Shown: positions 21,393 to 29,796 of the stretch, one piece after another | Layout: every line of letters begins with the position of its first letter | How positions within the stretch are numbered: the stretch's first letter is position 1 | DNA from: an uncultured Clostridia bacterium | GTDB taxonomy: Bacteria > Bacillota > Clostridia > TANB77 > CAG-508 | Assembly (NCBI GenBank): GCA_904384245.1 | Contig: CAJFJM010000019.1 | Coordinates: 1-33,087, forward strand | Direction of reading: 5' to 3' | Length of the DNA: 33,087 bases | Program-made: the position numbers and the translations under genes | Notes under the pieces: generated by a model | Database searches by the model: none | What the model was told of the DNA's origin: nothing | The model's input: only the letters and a program-made list of their open reading frames with translations

Positions 21393-22826
21393 ATGAAAAA
21401 CTTAATCGGTTATGAATGGAAAGATGCATCAGATGGTGCAGTTATAGAAGTTGTTAATCCAGCAACTCAAGAGTTAATAGATACAGTTCCAAATGTTACA
21501 GATAGTGATGTAGATGAAGCTGTAAAGGTTGCTGTTCAAGAACAGAAAAAATGGGAAAAAGTATCAATATATGATAGAGCAGATATTTTATATAAATTTG
21601 TTGATTTGGTAGAAGAAAATAAAGAAAGATTAGCAACTCTTTTATCAAACGAAACAGGTAAACCAATACGTGAAGCAAGAGGAGAAGTTGCAAATGTACG
21701 TATAGGTGTTAGAGGTTTTATTGAAAGAGCAAAACATTTATATGGAGAAAGTATTCCAGCAGGAACAGAAGCAGGACAAGAAACAACAATGCAAATTACA
21801 AAAAGATATCCAATTGGTGTAATTGCAGCAATAATACCATTTAATTTTCCAAGTGATTTATTCTGCCAAAAAGTACCACCAGCACTTATGATGGGAAATA
21901 GTATAATAGTAAAACCATCAAATTATAACCCATTAACACTTATAGAATATGTAAAACTTATGATAGAAGCAGGAGTACCAGCAGGATGTATTCAAATATT
22001 AACAGGTGATGGACCAAAAGCTGGACAAGCATTAGCAAGACATCCAGGAGTTCACTTAGTATCATTAACAGGAGGAACAGCTGCTGGAATTCAAACAATG
22101 GGAACAGCATCAAAAAATTTAACACATGTAATGCTAGAACTTGGTGGAAATGATGCATTCATATTCTTAGAAGATGGAGATATGGACTTAGCAGTAAAAG
22201 AAACAATTTGGGGAAGATTATATAATGGTGGACAAGTATGTTGTGCAAGTAAACGTTTCTTAATCCATAATTCAAGAAAACAAGAATTTATAGATAGAAT
22301 GAAAGAAGTAATTAGCAATTTAAAAGTTGGAGATCCAATGCAAGAAGATACAGATATGGGACCAATGATAAATATAAATGCAGCAAAAAGAATTGAAGAC
22401 CAAGTAAATCAAATGGTAGCAGAAGGTGCTAGCATTGTTTGTGGAGGAAAAAGAGAAGATGCATATTATTATCCAACAATATTAGACAATGTAACAAAAG
22501 ATATGGAAGCCAGCAAAGACATGGAAATATTTGGACCAGTAATATCAGTAATTGGATTTGATGATGTAGAAGAAGCAATAGAAATTGCAAACCAATCTTC
22601 ATATGGGTTATGTGGATGTGTAATCTCTAAAGACTATTCAAGAGCAATGAAAATTGCAGATAGATTAGAATGTGGAGGAGCTATCGTCAATGGAGCAAGC
22701 TTCTATCGTTCATTTGAAATGCCATTTGGAGGATGGAAACATTCAGGAATAGGAAATGAAGGTGTATTAACTACATTACAAGAAATGTCAAGAGTAAAAA
22801 CAATAGTATTGAAAAATATATTATAG
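21393..22826 (+). CDS. NAD(P)-dependent aldehyde dehydrogenase
   Basis: This enzyme oxidises an aldehyde to the acid. The 477-residue product has N151 in PFNFP, the general base E249 in LELGG and the nucleophile C283 in GGQVCC, so the active site is complete. KPSN at 174-177 replaces the KPSE of strict NAD enzymes, so NADP use is possible. It resembles succinate-semialdehyde and lactaldehyde dehydrogenases. The FucO-like enzyme two genes downstream makes lactaldehyde a reasonable substrate guess, no more. AAGGAGG fixes the ATG at 21393. The 126 bp before it form an open frame in phase with the FIST gene. Confidence 0.9.
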   Translation: MKNLIGYEWKDASDGAVIEVVNPATQELIDTVPNVTDSDVDEAVKVAVQEQKKWEKVSIYDRADILYKFVDLVEENKERLATLLSNETGKPIREARGEVANVRIGVRGFIERAKHLYGESIPAGTEAGQETTMQITKRYPIGVIAAIIPFNFPSDLFCQKVPPALMMGNSIIVKPSNYNPLTLIEYVKLMIEAGVPAGCIQILTGDGPKAGQALARHPGVHLVSLTGGTAAGIQTMGTASKNLTHVMLELGGNDAFIFLEDGDMDLAVKETIWGRLYNGGQVCCASKRFLIHNSRKQEFIDRMKEVISNLKVGDPMQEDTDMGPMININAAKRIEDQVNQMVAEGASIVCGGKREDAYYYPTILDNVTKDMEASKDMEIFGPVISVIGFDDVEEAIEIANQSSYGLCGCVISKDYSRAMKIADRLECGGAIVNGASFYRSFEMPFGGWKHSGIGNEGVLTTLQEMSRVKTIVLKNIL

Positions 22827-22858
22827 ATTGTTACTGTTCAGTATTGGACAGTAACAAT
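22827..22858 (+). other. Intergenic stem-loop after the aldehyde dehydrogenase gene
   Basis: ATTGTTACTGT (22827-22837), directly after the stop, pairs perfectly with ACAGTAACAAT (22848-22858) across a 10-nt loop. It lacks a T-run, so it is more likely an mRNA-processing or stabilising hairpin inside the operon than a terminator. Confidence 0.55.
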
Positions 22859-22883
22859 AAATCTAATGAAGGGAAAGTAAAAT

Positions 22884-23555
22884 ATGAAAAAGAAAACAAT
22901 AATTATAATAGCGATTAGCGTAATAGTTCTTTTAATAGTAATAGGTTTGATATGTTTTTTTGTTTCAAGAGCAAATAATTCTGAGTCAGGAGATGTAGGA
23001 AATTCTGTTCAAGAGTCAAAAACAATAAAAATATATAATCAATTAAAAGAAAGTGAAAAATATCAATTTACAAGAAAAGTAAATGATGAAAACCAAGTTA
23101 CAATTGCAAAAAGTGGAGACAGAGCATATGAAGAAGAAACTTTTAACGGAAAGAAAACTTATTATGTTGTAAACGAAGGGGATTTATATCTTTTAAATAA
23201 AAGTACAGAAAGATATTATAAATATCAAAATAATGATGAAATATTGCATGAAATAACAGATGCATTTTCTAGAATAGAAGGAATGACATATACAGAAGGA
23301 AAAGAAGATATAAATGAAAAGAGTTATAAATATGAAGAATTTAAAGGAATTCAAGAATTTTTAATTGATTCAAATTTATATACAGATAATAGTGATGAAG
23401 CTATTACAAGATTTTACTATTCTGGAGATGATTTAAAATATATAAAAACAATTGTTGGAGACAAAGAGGAATTACTAGAAATAAATATAGAATATAATGT
23501 AGATGATTCATTATTTGAAATCCCTGAAGGATATTCAGATGGAGATAATTTATAA
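22884..23555 (+). CDS. Membrane-anchored extracytoplasmic protein of unknown function
   Basis: I do not recognise this 223-residue protein. An N-terminal membrane anchor (about residues 5-29, KTIIIIAISVIVLLIVIGLICFF within a lysine-led signal) is followed by an acidic, low-complexity linker. The extracellular domain is rich in beta-forming and charged residues (about 45-220) and ends FEIPEGY, a closing motif common in small lipid- or sigma-factor-binding secreted domains. The cysteine at 24 lies within the hydrophobic helix and is not a convincing lipobox. It sits between aldehyde and alcohol dehydrogenase genes in a likely operon, 19 bp before fucO. Its role there is unknown. Confidence 0.7.
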   Translation: MKKKTIIIIAISVIVLLIVIGLICFFVSRANNSESGDVGNSVQESKTIKIYNQLKESEKYQFTRKVNDENQVTIAKSGDRAYEEETFNGKKTYYVVNEGDLYLLNKSTERYYKYQNNDEILHEITDAFSRIEGMTYTEGKEDINEKSYKYEEFKGIQEFLIDSNLYTDNSDEAITRFYYSGDDLKYIKTIVGDKEELLEINIEYNVDDSLFEIPEGYSDGDNL

Positions 23556-23574
23556 AATAAGGAGGTAAAAAATA

Positions 23575-24726
23575 ATGGCAATAAAATTTGTCTTAAATGA
23601 AACATCATATTTTGGAGAAAAAGCAAGAGATGTTTTACCAGAAGAAATAAAAAAGAGAAATTTTAAAAAAGTATTTTTAGTAAGTGATAAATCATTAGTA
23701 GAAGCAGGAGTTACAGCAAAAGTAGAAAATATATTAAAAGAAGCTAATATAGAATATAGCTTATATGATGAAATAAAACCAAATCCTAGTATACAAAATG
23801 TAACTGATGGTGTTTCAGCATGTAAAAATTCTGGAGCAGATGTAATAGTTGCAGTAGGTGGTGGTTCAAGTATAGATACAGCAAAAGGAATATCAATTGT
23901 AATGACAAATCCAGATAGAAGTGATATTAGATCATTAAATGGAGCATCTAACACAGTAAATCGTGGTATGCCAATTATAGCATTACCAACAACAGCAGGA
24001 ACAGCAGCAGAAGTAACAATAAATTATGTTATAACAGATGAAGAAAGAAAAATTAAAATGGTATGTGTAGACCCAAATGATATTCCAATAGTAGCAATAG
24101 TAGATTCAGAGTTAATGGCATCAATGCCAAAATCATTAGCTGCTGCCACAGGAATGGATGCTTTAACACATGCATTAGAAGGATATATTACTTTAGCACA
24201 TAATGAAATATCAGACATGTTCCATTTAAAAGCAATAAAAATGATATTTGCAAATTTAGAATCAGCAGTAAATGACAAAGATCAAAAAGCAATAAATGCA
24301 ATGGGAATGGCACAATATATAGCAGGAATGGGATTCTCAAATGTAGGATTAGGGATTTGCCATTCAATGGCACATCAATTAGGAGCAGTGTATGACACAC
24401 CACATGGAATAGCAAATGCAATGTTACTTCCAACAGTGTTAGAATATAATGGAGAAGTATGTTATGAAAGATATCGTGATATATTAAAAGAATTAGGATA
24501 TCCAGCAGAAAAATATACAAAAGAAGAACTAATAAAAACATTAGTAGAAAAAGTAAGAGACTTAGGAGAATCTGTTGGAATAACACAAACAATCTCAGAC
24601 TATGGGGCAAAACTAGAAGATATAGAAATGCTTTCAGAAAAAGCAATGGAAGATCCATGTAAACCAGGAAATCCAAGAGAAACAAACAAAGAAGATTTTA
24701 TAGCACTATATAAAAAAGCAATGTAA
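23575..24726 (+). CDS. fucO: Iron-containing alcohol dehydrogenase, FucO-like
   Basis: Group III iron-dependent alcohol dehydrogenase; the closest familiar relative is FucO, which interconverts lactaldehyde and 1,2-propanediol with NAD(H). The 383-residue protein has GGGSSID for nucleotide binding at 95-101. The metal ligands D195, H199, H263 and H277 (GMDALTHALEGY, GICHSMAHQLGA, TPHGIANA) lie almost exactly at the E. coli FucO positions. It ends NPRETNKEDFIALYKKAM. AAGGAGG precedes the ATG. The aldehyde dehydrogenase upstream could form a redox pair with it for disposal of fermentation aldehydes. The substrate is not proven, and a butanol- or ethanol-type enzyme is possible. A strong terminator follows. 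Confidence 0.85.
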   Translation: MAIKFVLNETSYFGEKARDVLPEEIKKRNFKKVFLVSDKSLVEAGVTAKVENILKEANIEYSLYDEIKPNPSIQNVTDGVSACKNSGADVIVAVGGGSSIDTAKGISIVMTNPDRSDIRSLNGASNTVNRGMPIIALPTTAGTAAEVTINYVITDEERKIKMVCVDPNDIPIVAIVDSELMASMPKSLAAATGMDALTHALEGYITLAHNEISDMFHLKAIKMIFANLESAVNDKDQKAINAMGMAQYIAGMGFSNVGLGICHSMAHQLGAVYDTPHGIANAMLLPTVLEYNGEVCYERYRDILKELGYPAEKYTKEELIKTLVEKVRDLGESVGITQTISDYGAKLEDIEMLSEKAMEDPCKPGNPRETNKEDFIALYKKAM

Positions 24727-24740
24727 TAAGAAAATGATAA

Positions 24741-24783
24741 AAAAATGGTCAATTGAGGACAAATTCCAATTGACCATTTTTTT
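24741..24783 (+). terminator. fucO operon terminator
   Basis: AAAAATGGTCAATTG (24741-24755) pairs with CAATTGACCATTTTT (24767-24781), followed by more T. This is a clear intrinsic terminator. Confidence 0.92.
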
Positions 24784-24817
24784 ACAATGTATTTTTTTAT
24801 GATGTATGGTTTGAATA

Positions 24818-24853
24818 AGCCGTCTCAAATAATATAAATTAGTTGAGACGGCT
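24818..24853. terminator. Second hairpin between convergent genes
   Basis: AGCCGTCTCAA (24818-24828) pairs perfectly with TTGAGACGGCT (24843-24853) with a 14-nt loop. It probably serves the minus-strand thioesterase gene, though the T-run on that strand is interrupted. The following 24854-24950 is low-complexity TATAAT-like sequence. Confidence 0.6.
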
Positions 24854-24950
24854 CTATAGGAAATAAGATGGTGAATAGTAATTATATAGTATATTTGTTT
24901 TACAGTTATAATATATAATTTGCAATATATGGTTGTAATATAATATATAA

Positions 24951-25361
24951 TTATAATAAACTATTAAATTTCTCATAAAATTCACAAAAATGTTTTTTTA
25001 AATTTATTGGCTTTAAATTTTTATCTGTAAAGCAATGTTTGGTTTCGCCAATTAAAACTTCTTCTCCTGTTTTTTTATCTTTAATATTATATTGCATTGT
25101 TAGTCTAACACCATTGAAATTTTTAATAGAAACATCAATAAAAATAGTATCATTAAAAGTTACATGATGCTTAAAATCACATTGAACACCAAGAACAGGT
25201 ATCATAATCCCATTATTTTCTAATAAAGAATATGGCATGTCTACATTATCTAAAAAGGCACATCTGGCTTCTTCTAAAAATCTAATGTAGTTAGAATGAT
25301 GTACAATGCCCATTCTGTCTGTTTCGTAATAGTTTATTTTTCTTTCATAAATAAAATTCAT
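24951..25361 (-). CDS. Hotdog-fold acyl-CoA thioesterase (YbgC/FadM-like)
   Basis: The 136-residue protein has the 4-hydroxybenzoyl-CoA thioesterase-like fold: YYETDRMGIVHHSNYIRFLEEAR at 11-33 is the family signature, split here as YYETDRMGIVHH and SNYIRFLEEAR, with D15 as catalytic residue and E30 on the long helix. It hydrolyses acyl-CoA or acyl-carrier thioesters of unknown specificity. The longer frame opens at 25439, but the predicted promoter lies at 25396-25424, downstream of that start, so the ATG at 25361 (with AAAGGTG before it) is chosen. It is monocistronic and divergent from the amylase gene. Confidence 0.87.
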   Translation of the reverse strand: MNFIYERKINYYETDRMGIVHHSNYIRFLEEARCAFLDNVDMPYSLLENNGIMIPVLGVQCDFKHHVTFNDTIFIDVSIKNFNGVRLTMQYNIKDKKTGEEVLIGETKHCFTDKNLKPINLKKHFCEFYEKFNSLL

Positions 25362-25395
25362 AAATGTCACACCTTTCTTTAAAACAACTTTTTCT

Positions 25396-25424
25396 ATTAT
25401 ACTACTAGAAATATATTTATACAA
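25396..25424 (-). promoter_or_regulatory. Predicted thioesterase promoter
   Basis: On the minus strand TTGTAT (25424-25419), a 17-bp spacer and TATAAT (25401-25396) form a good promoter with a leader of about 28 nt to the ATG at 25361. Confidence 0.6.
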
Positions 25425-25425
25425 G

Positions 25426-25434
25426 TGATATAAT
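25426..25434 (+). promoter_or_regulatory. Predicted extended -10 of the amylase gene
   Basis: TGATATAAT is an extended -10, and the -35 region is poor. It lies only a few bases from the -35 of the divergent thioesterase promoter, so polymerases at the two promoters would compete. Confidence 0.5.
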
Positions 25435-25461
25435 ATCAAAAACTAAAGAAAGAGGCAAGAT

Positions 25462-26904
25462 ATGAGAAAATTAAATGGAATTATTATGCAATATTTTGAG
25501 TGGTATTTAGATTGTAAACAAAATTTATGGAATGATATATCAAAAAATGCAGAGCATTTAGCAGATATTGGTATTACGGCTGTATGGTTGCCACCTGCTT
25601 TTAAAGGTATTGGTGGTAAAGATGAGGTTGGATATGGAGTTTATGATTTATATGATTTAGGAGAATTTGATCAAAAAGGGACAGTAAAGACTAAATATGG
25701 TTCTAAGCAAGAATATTTAGATTGTATTACAGCTTTAAATCAAGCTGGTATTGAAGCATATGCAGATATTGTGCTTAATCATAAAATGGGAGCAGATATG
25801 CTTCAAACTATTCCTGCTACAAAGGTTGATTGGGGTAATCATAATTTGGCAATTTCTAACCAAGAAACTGTAAAAGTTGCGACAAAATTTACTTTTCCAG
25901 GTAGAAAAGGTAAGTATTCTGATTTTGATTGGAATTGGACTCATTTTGATGGTATTGATTACAATGATAGTACAAAAGAGCATGCAATTTTTAAGTTTAA
26001 AGATAAAAATTGGAGCGATGCAGTTGATGAAGAATTTGGTAATTATGACTATTTAATGGGAGCAGATATTGATTTTAAAAATCCTGAAGTAGTAGAAGAA
26101 CTAAATAAATGGGGCAAATGGTATGTAGAAACAACAGGAATAGATGGTTTTAGACTAGATGCTGTAAAACATATAAGTGCAGATTTTTATAAAAATTGGA
26201 TACAAAATATGAGAGATGTATCTAAAGATGAATTATTTGCAGTTGGTGAATATTGGTCAGGAGATGTTTCTAAATTACATAGATATATAACTGAAACAGA
26301 AGGAAAAATATCATTATTTGATGTTCCTTTACATTATAATTTATATAATGCATCAAAAGATTTTAATTATGATTTATCAAAAATATTTGAACATACTTTA
26401 ATAAAAGAAAATCCTGCAAAAGCAGTAACTTTTGTAGACAACCATGATACACAACCAGGACAGAGTTTGGCAAGTTTTGTAGAAGCGTGGTTTAAACAAG
26501 CAGCATATAGTCTTATTCTTTTAAGAAGTGATGGATATCCATGTGTTTTTTATGGAGATTATTTTGGAATAGAACATGACAAAATACCACATGTAAAATA
26601 TATAAAAACAATGATAGAATTAAGAAAAGAAAAAGCTTATGGCATTCAACATGATTATTTTGATAATCCAAATTATATAGGCTGGACATTAGAAGGAGAT
26701 GATGAACATTTATCATCAGGTTTAGCTGTAATAATAACAAATAAAGGTAAAGGTCAAAAAAAGATGTATGTTGGGATAAATCATGCAGGAGAAAAATATA
26801 TTGATGCATTAAGCAATTGTCAAGATGAAATAATGATAGATTCAGAAGGCTATGGAGAATTTAAAGTAAATGAAAAATCAACATCTATATGGGTTAGTAT
26901 GTAG
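25462..26904 (+). CDS. Cytoplasmic alpha-amylase, glycoside hydrolase family 13
   Basis: It cleaves alpha-1,4 bonds in maltodextrin or glycogen. The 480-residue product has the GH13 barrel with all catalytic residues: nucleophile D233 in GFRLDAVKH, acid/base E263 in FAVGEYWS and D329 in FVDNHDTQ. Region I is DIVLNHKMGAD near 102-112. MQYFEWY at the N-terminus and the overall layout fit the GH13_5 bacterial liquefying/cytoplasmic amylases such as E. coli AmyA. There is no signal peptide, so it acts inside the cell, probably on stored glycogen or imported oligosaccharides. A small C-terminal beta domain ends the protein. The ribosome binding site is AGAGG. Confidence 0.93.
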   Translation: MRKLNGIIMQYFEWYLDCKQNLWNDISKNAEHLADIGITAVWLPPAFKGIGGKDEVGYGVYDLYDLGEFDQKGTVKTKYGSKQEYLDCITALNQAGIEAYADIVLNHKMGADMLQTIPATKVDWGNHNLAISNQETVKVATKFTFPGRKGKYSDFDWNWTHFDGIDYNDSTKEHAIFKFKDKNWSDAVDEEFGNYDYLMGADIDFKNPEVVEELNKWGKWYVETTGIDGFRLDAVKHISADFYKNWIQNMRDVSKDELFAVGEYWSGDVSKLHRYITETEGKISLFDVPLHYNLYNASKDFNYDLSKIFEHTLIKENPAKAVTFVDNHDTQPGQSLASFVEAWFKQAAYSLILLRSDGYPCVFYGDYFGIEHDKIPHVKYIKTMIELRKEKAYGIQHDYFDNPNYIGWTLEGDDEHLSSGLAVIITNKGKGQKKMYVGINHAGEKYIDALSNCQDEIMIDSEGYGEFKVNEKSTSIWVSM

Positions 26905-27003
26905 ATTTAAGTTTTATAATATTTTTATAATATGAAATAATAATATATTTATAAGGCTATAAAAAGTTTAAAGTAAACGAAAAATAAAGAAAGAAGGAAA
27001 TAA

Positions 27004-27679
27004 ATGCAAAGAACAAAATTGAAAGATAGAATATTGCCAATATATTCTAAAGGTGAAGAAATTTTTAATATGACATCACATATAGTAGGAGCAGTACTTG
27101 GAATAGTAGCAACTACATTATGTGTAGTATTTGCAGCAATACATGGGAATGGTTATGGAGTTGTAAGTGGAGCGATTTATGGTTTTACAATGATATTGTT
27201 ATATACAATGTCTAGTATATATCATGGTTTAAGCCCTAAAAGGTATTCTAAAAAAGTATTTCAAGTATTAGACCATTGTTCAATATTTTTGCTTATAGCA
27301 GGTTCATATACACCATTTGCATTATGTAGTTTTAGAGAATATAATACAGCTCTTCGGATGGACAATATTTGGAGTAATTTGGGCAATGGCAATATTAGGA
27401 ATAGTATTAAATTCAATAGATATAAAAAAATTCAGAGTGTTTTCTATGATTTGCTATTTAGGAATGGGTTGGTGCATATTATTTACAGCAAATTTATTGC
27501 CAGTATTATTGGGAAATATAGGATTAGCATTATTAGCAGCAGGAGGAGTGGCATATTCTGTAGGAGCAATTTTGTATGGACTTGGAAAAAAACATAAGTG
27601 GATGCATTCAATATTCCATATGTTTATATTATTAGGTAGTATTTTACAATTTTTCTGTATATTATTTTTTGTTATGTAG
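27004..27679 (+). CDS. trhA: Hemolysin III/TrhA family membrane protein, interrupted by a +1 frameshift at 27355
   Basis: A seven-helix membrane protein of the YqfA/TrhA (PAQR-like) family, linked in E. coli to membrane homeostasis; the name hemolysin III is historical. The first frame gives the N-terminal half, with SSIYHGLSP and LDHCSIFLLIAGSYTPF, up to NTAL. It then runs out of phase to a stop at 27597. The next frame resumes with GWTIFGVIWAMAILGIV and ends with HKWMHSIFHMFILLGSILQF, containing the C-terminal histidines of the putative metal site. Removing one C at 27355 gives CTT GGA TGG and a continuous 224-residue protein of normal length. Both halves are otherwise intact. The same kind of insertion, C before GGA, occurs in cwlJ. 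AAGAAGG precedes the ATG. Confidence 0.88.
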
Positions 27680-27738
27680 TTAGAATATAAGAAGGATTAT
27701 ATTAAAAATGAATAGAAAAAACGAGGAAAGGGAGAATT

Positions 27739-29163
27739 ATGTCGAAAAAAATAACAATAATAATATTGATGATTATATTGTTCTGTGTAAATATAACAGA
27801 AGTTCAAGCTGAAGAGATATCTGTAGAGAATCAAAATATAACAGCTATACAAATAGAAGAGAATAAAACAGAAAGCCAAAATGCAACAGCTGTACAATTA
27901 GAAGGAGATAATGCAGAAAATCAAAATATAACAACATATACATTAGAAAATCCAGGAATGTATGTTCCAATAGATTCTAATATGATTGAAATTGTAACAT
28001 CTTTAGAGAATAATTCAGAAATATTAAGTGAATATGAAAATAAAGAAGAATATCTAGAAACTTTAAAAAATAGTGGAATTGTTTTAGATGCAGTAGATAA
28101 ATTAGGAGAAGAAGCACAAAAAGAAATATTAGTTGTTGTGTCAGATAACAAAGTATATTTAACAATGCCAGATTTAAATCAATTTACAGAAGAAGATTTA
28201 AATACATATTATTCAAGTTTTATAGAATCTATAACAGATCAAGCTAAACAAACACAAATTGAAATAAAAACAAAAGAAATCTATAAAACAGAAAATGGAA
28301 ATGTATATTTTCATATTACATCTGAAGGCAATATAGGTGATATACCAACAAAACTTTCAACTTATTATACTATTATGAACCAAAAATTAGTTACAATTGG
28401 AATAAGATATTATAATACAGAAATTGACCAAAATGAAAAAGAATTTATAGAACAAGTAAAATTTGAAAGTTTACCAAGAGATAATAGTTATCAAGAAGAA
28501 GCAAATAGAATAACTAAAATGATGTTAGCGATTATAATCATAATAATATTAGTAATAATGGCAATAAGAAGTAAAGATGAAAAGAAAATAGATGAAACTA
28601 TAACAAATAAAGAAATAAAAAGCTATCTGAAATTTGGTGGAACATTAAGTTTATTATGGATATTGATGTTATATCAAATATATATGGGAATAACAGATAT
28701 TATAAATATAACTAGTTTGAATGTTCTCATAGCATATAAAGTAATTTTATTAGTAATAAATATTATTGCACTATTATTAAATCTTTATATAGCAATAAGA
28801 ATTCTTATAAGAAAGCCACAAAGTGTTAAACATATAAAAATAGGACTAATTGTAAATGGAATAATCACAATAATTTCCTTAATAGTAGGTGTTATACTAA
28901 ATTGGCAAATACAAGGAATAGAAATAAATTTAACAAATTATTGGACAGAAATTCGATATTTATTATATAATATTTTATATATAGTAATATGGATATTATA
29001 TATGAGTTTTTCACAAAGAGTAAAAATATATTATTATTTAGAAAAAGAATTGAATTTTTATACATTTGATAGATGTTTTAAAAATTTAAAAAATAAAATA
29101 ACAAAAGTTTATACTGAAATAAAAGAGAAGAAAAAACTAAAAAGTAAAAAAACTAAAAAGTAA
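27739..29163 (+). CDS. DUF2569-like membrane protein with a secreted N-terminal domain
   Basis: The function is unknown. The 474-residue product starts with a signal peptide (cleavage likely after VQA at residue 24). Next come three tandem 15-residue repeats from about residue 30 (pattern ENQNITAIQIEENKT), an extracellular domain (about 75-255) and a membrane helix at about 261-276. A C-terminal membrane domain has about four helices (299-317, 334-356, 368-388, 404-423) resembling DUF2569 (LKFGGTLSLLWILMLYQIYMG). A very lysine-rich tail ends it. AAAGGGAG precedes the ATG. It follows trhA by 59 bp and may share its transcript. After it, 29164-29272 is A-rich low-complexity sequence, possibly eroded coding sequence. 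Confidence 0.75.
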   Translation: MSKKITIIILMIILFCVNITEVQAEEISVENQNITAIQIEENKTESQNATAVQLEGDNAENQNITTYTLENPGMYVPIDSNMIEIVTSLENNSEILSEYENKEEYLETLKNSGIVLDAVDKLGEEAQKEILVVVSDNKVYLTMPDLNQFTEEDLNTYYSSFIESITDQAKQTQIEIKTKEIYKTENGNVYFHITSEGNIGDIPTKLSTYYTIMNQKLVTIGIRYYNTEIDQNEKEFIEQVKFESLPRDNSYQEEANRITKMMLAIIIIIILVIMAIRSKDEKKIDETITNKEIKSYLKFGGTLSLLWILMLYQIYMGITDIINITSLNVLIAYKVILLVINIIALLLNLYIAIRILIRKPQSVKHIKIGLIVNGIITIISLIVGVILNWQIQGIEINLTNYWTEIRYLLYNILYIVIWILYMSFSQRVKIYYYLEKELNFYTFDRCFKNLKNKITKVYTEIKEKKKLKSKKTKK

Positions 29164-29272
29164 AAAGTTAAAAATTTAAAAAATAGAAATTAAAAAAATA
29201 AAAATCAAGAAATAAAAATTTAAAAAATAAAAAAATTAAAAAATTTAAAATAATAGAAAAGGAAGAAAAAAT

Positions 29273-29632
29273 ATGCAAAGTAAGCGAAAAAAACTAATAA
29301 ATAGCTTCAAATATGCTTTTAGAGGTATAATTACAGCATTAAAAAAAGAACAGAATATGAAAATTCATTTTATAATAGCTTTATGTGTAATAATAGCTGG
29401 TATTATATTAAAAATAAGTACAATGGAATGGTTAATATGCTTAATTTTAATAGGACTTGTAATATCCTTAGAATTAGTTAATACAGCACTAGAACAAACT
29501 GTAGATATAGCAATGCCAGAGATAAATGAAAAAGCTAAAATTGCCAAAGATGTAGCAGCAGGGGCAGTTTTGGTATCTGCAATAATATCAGCAATTATTG
29601 GTTTAATAATATTTATTCCTAAAATTTTCTAA
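29273..29632 (+). CDS. dgkA: Undecaprenol/diacylglycerol kinase, DgkA family
   Basis: In Gram-positives this small integral membrane kinase mostly phosphorylates undecaprenol, recycling the lipid carrier for cell-wall synthesis. The 119-residue product has an amphipathic N-terminus (SFKYAFRGI), three membrane helices and the family signature ELVNTALEQTVD, with the catalytic glutamate, followed by AKIAKDVAAGAVLV. The length is standard. AAAGGAAG precedes the ATG. It lies between a membrane protein and a pentapeptide-repeat gene in the same direction. Confidence 0.92.
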   Translation: MQSKRKKLINSFKYAFRGIITALKKEQNMKIHFIIALCVIIAGIILKISTMEWLICLILIGLVISLELVNTALEQTVDIAMPEINEKAKIAKDVAAGAVLVSAIISAIIGLIIFIPKIF

Positions 29633-29647
29633 AGTATAGCTGTTAGA

Positions 29648-29747
29648 AATTATAGTTTTATTGTTACAATAAAAAATCGATTAAAGTTAATAATTATATT
29701 ATTGCTATAAGAATCAATTAAAATTATAATTTTATTATTGCTATAAA
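29648..29747. repeat. Three degenerate tandem repeats of about 36 bp
   Basis: Copies near 29648-29674 (partial), 29675-29711 and 29712-29747 share AATTATAATTTTATTATTGC-like sequence. TATTATTGCTATAA is identical in the last two, 36 bp apart. They lie just ahead of the pentapeptide-repeat gene. They could be regulatory or simple slippage products. Confidence 0.6.
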
Positions 29748-29796
29748 AAACTAAATAAAATTATTAAAAAAATATTATAGTAAGGATAATATAAAA

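Noticed and set aside
22884..23555. Lipoprotein
   Set aside because: The cysteine near the end of the hydrophobic segment lies in GLICFFVS and lacks a proper lipobox with small residues before it and a polar start after it.
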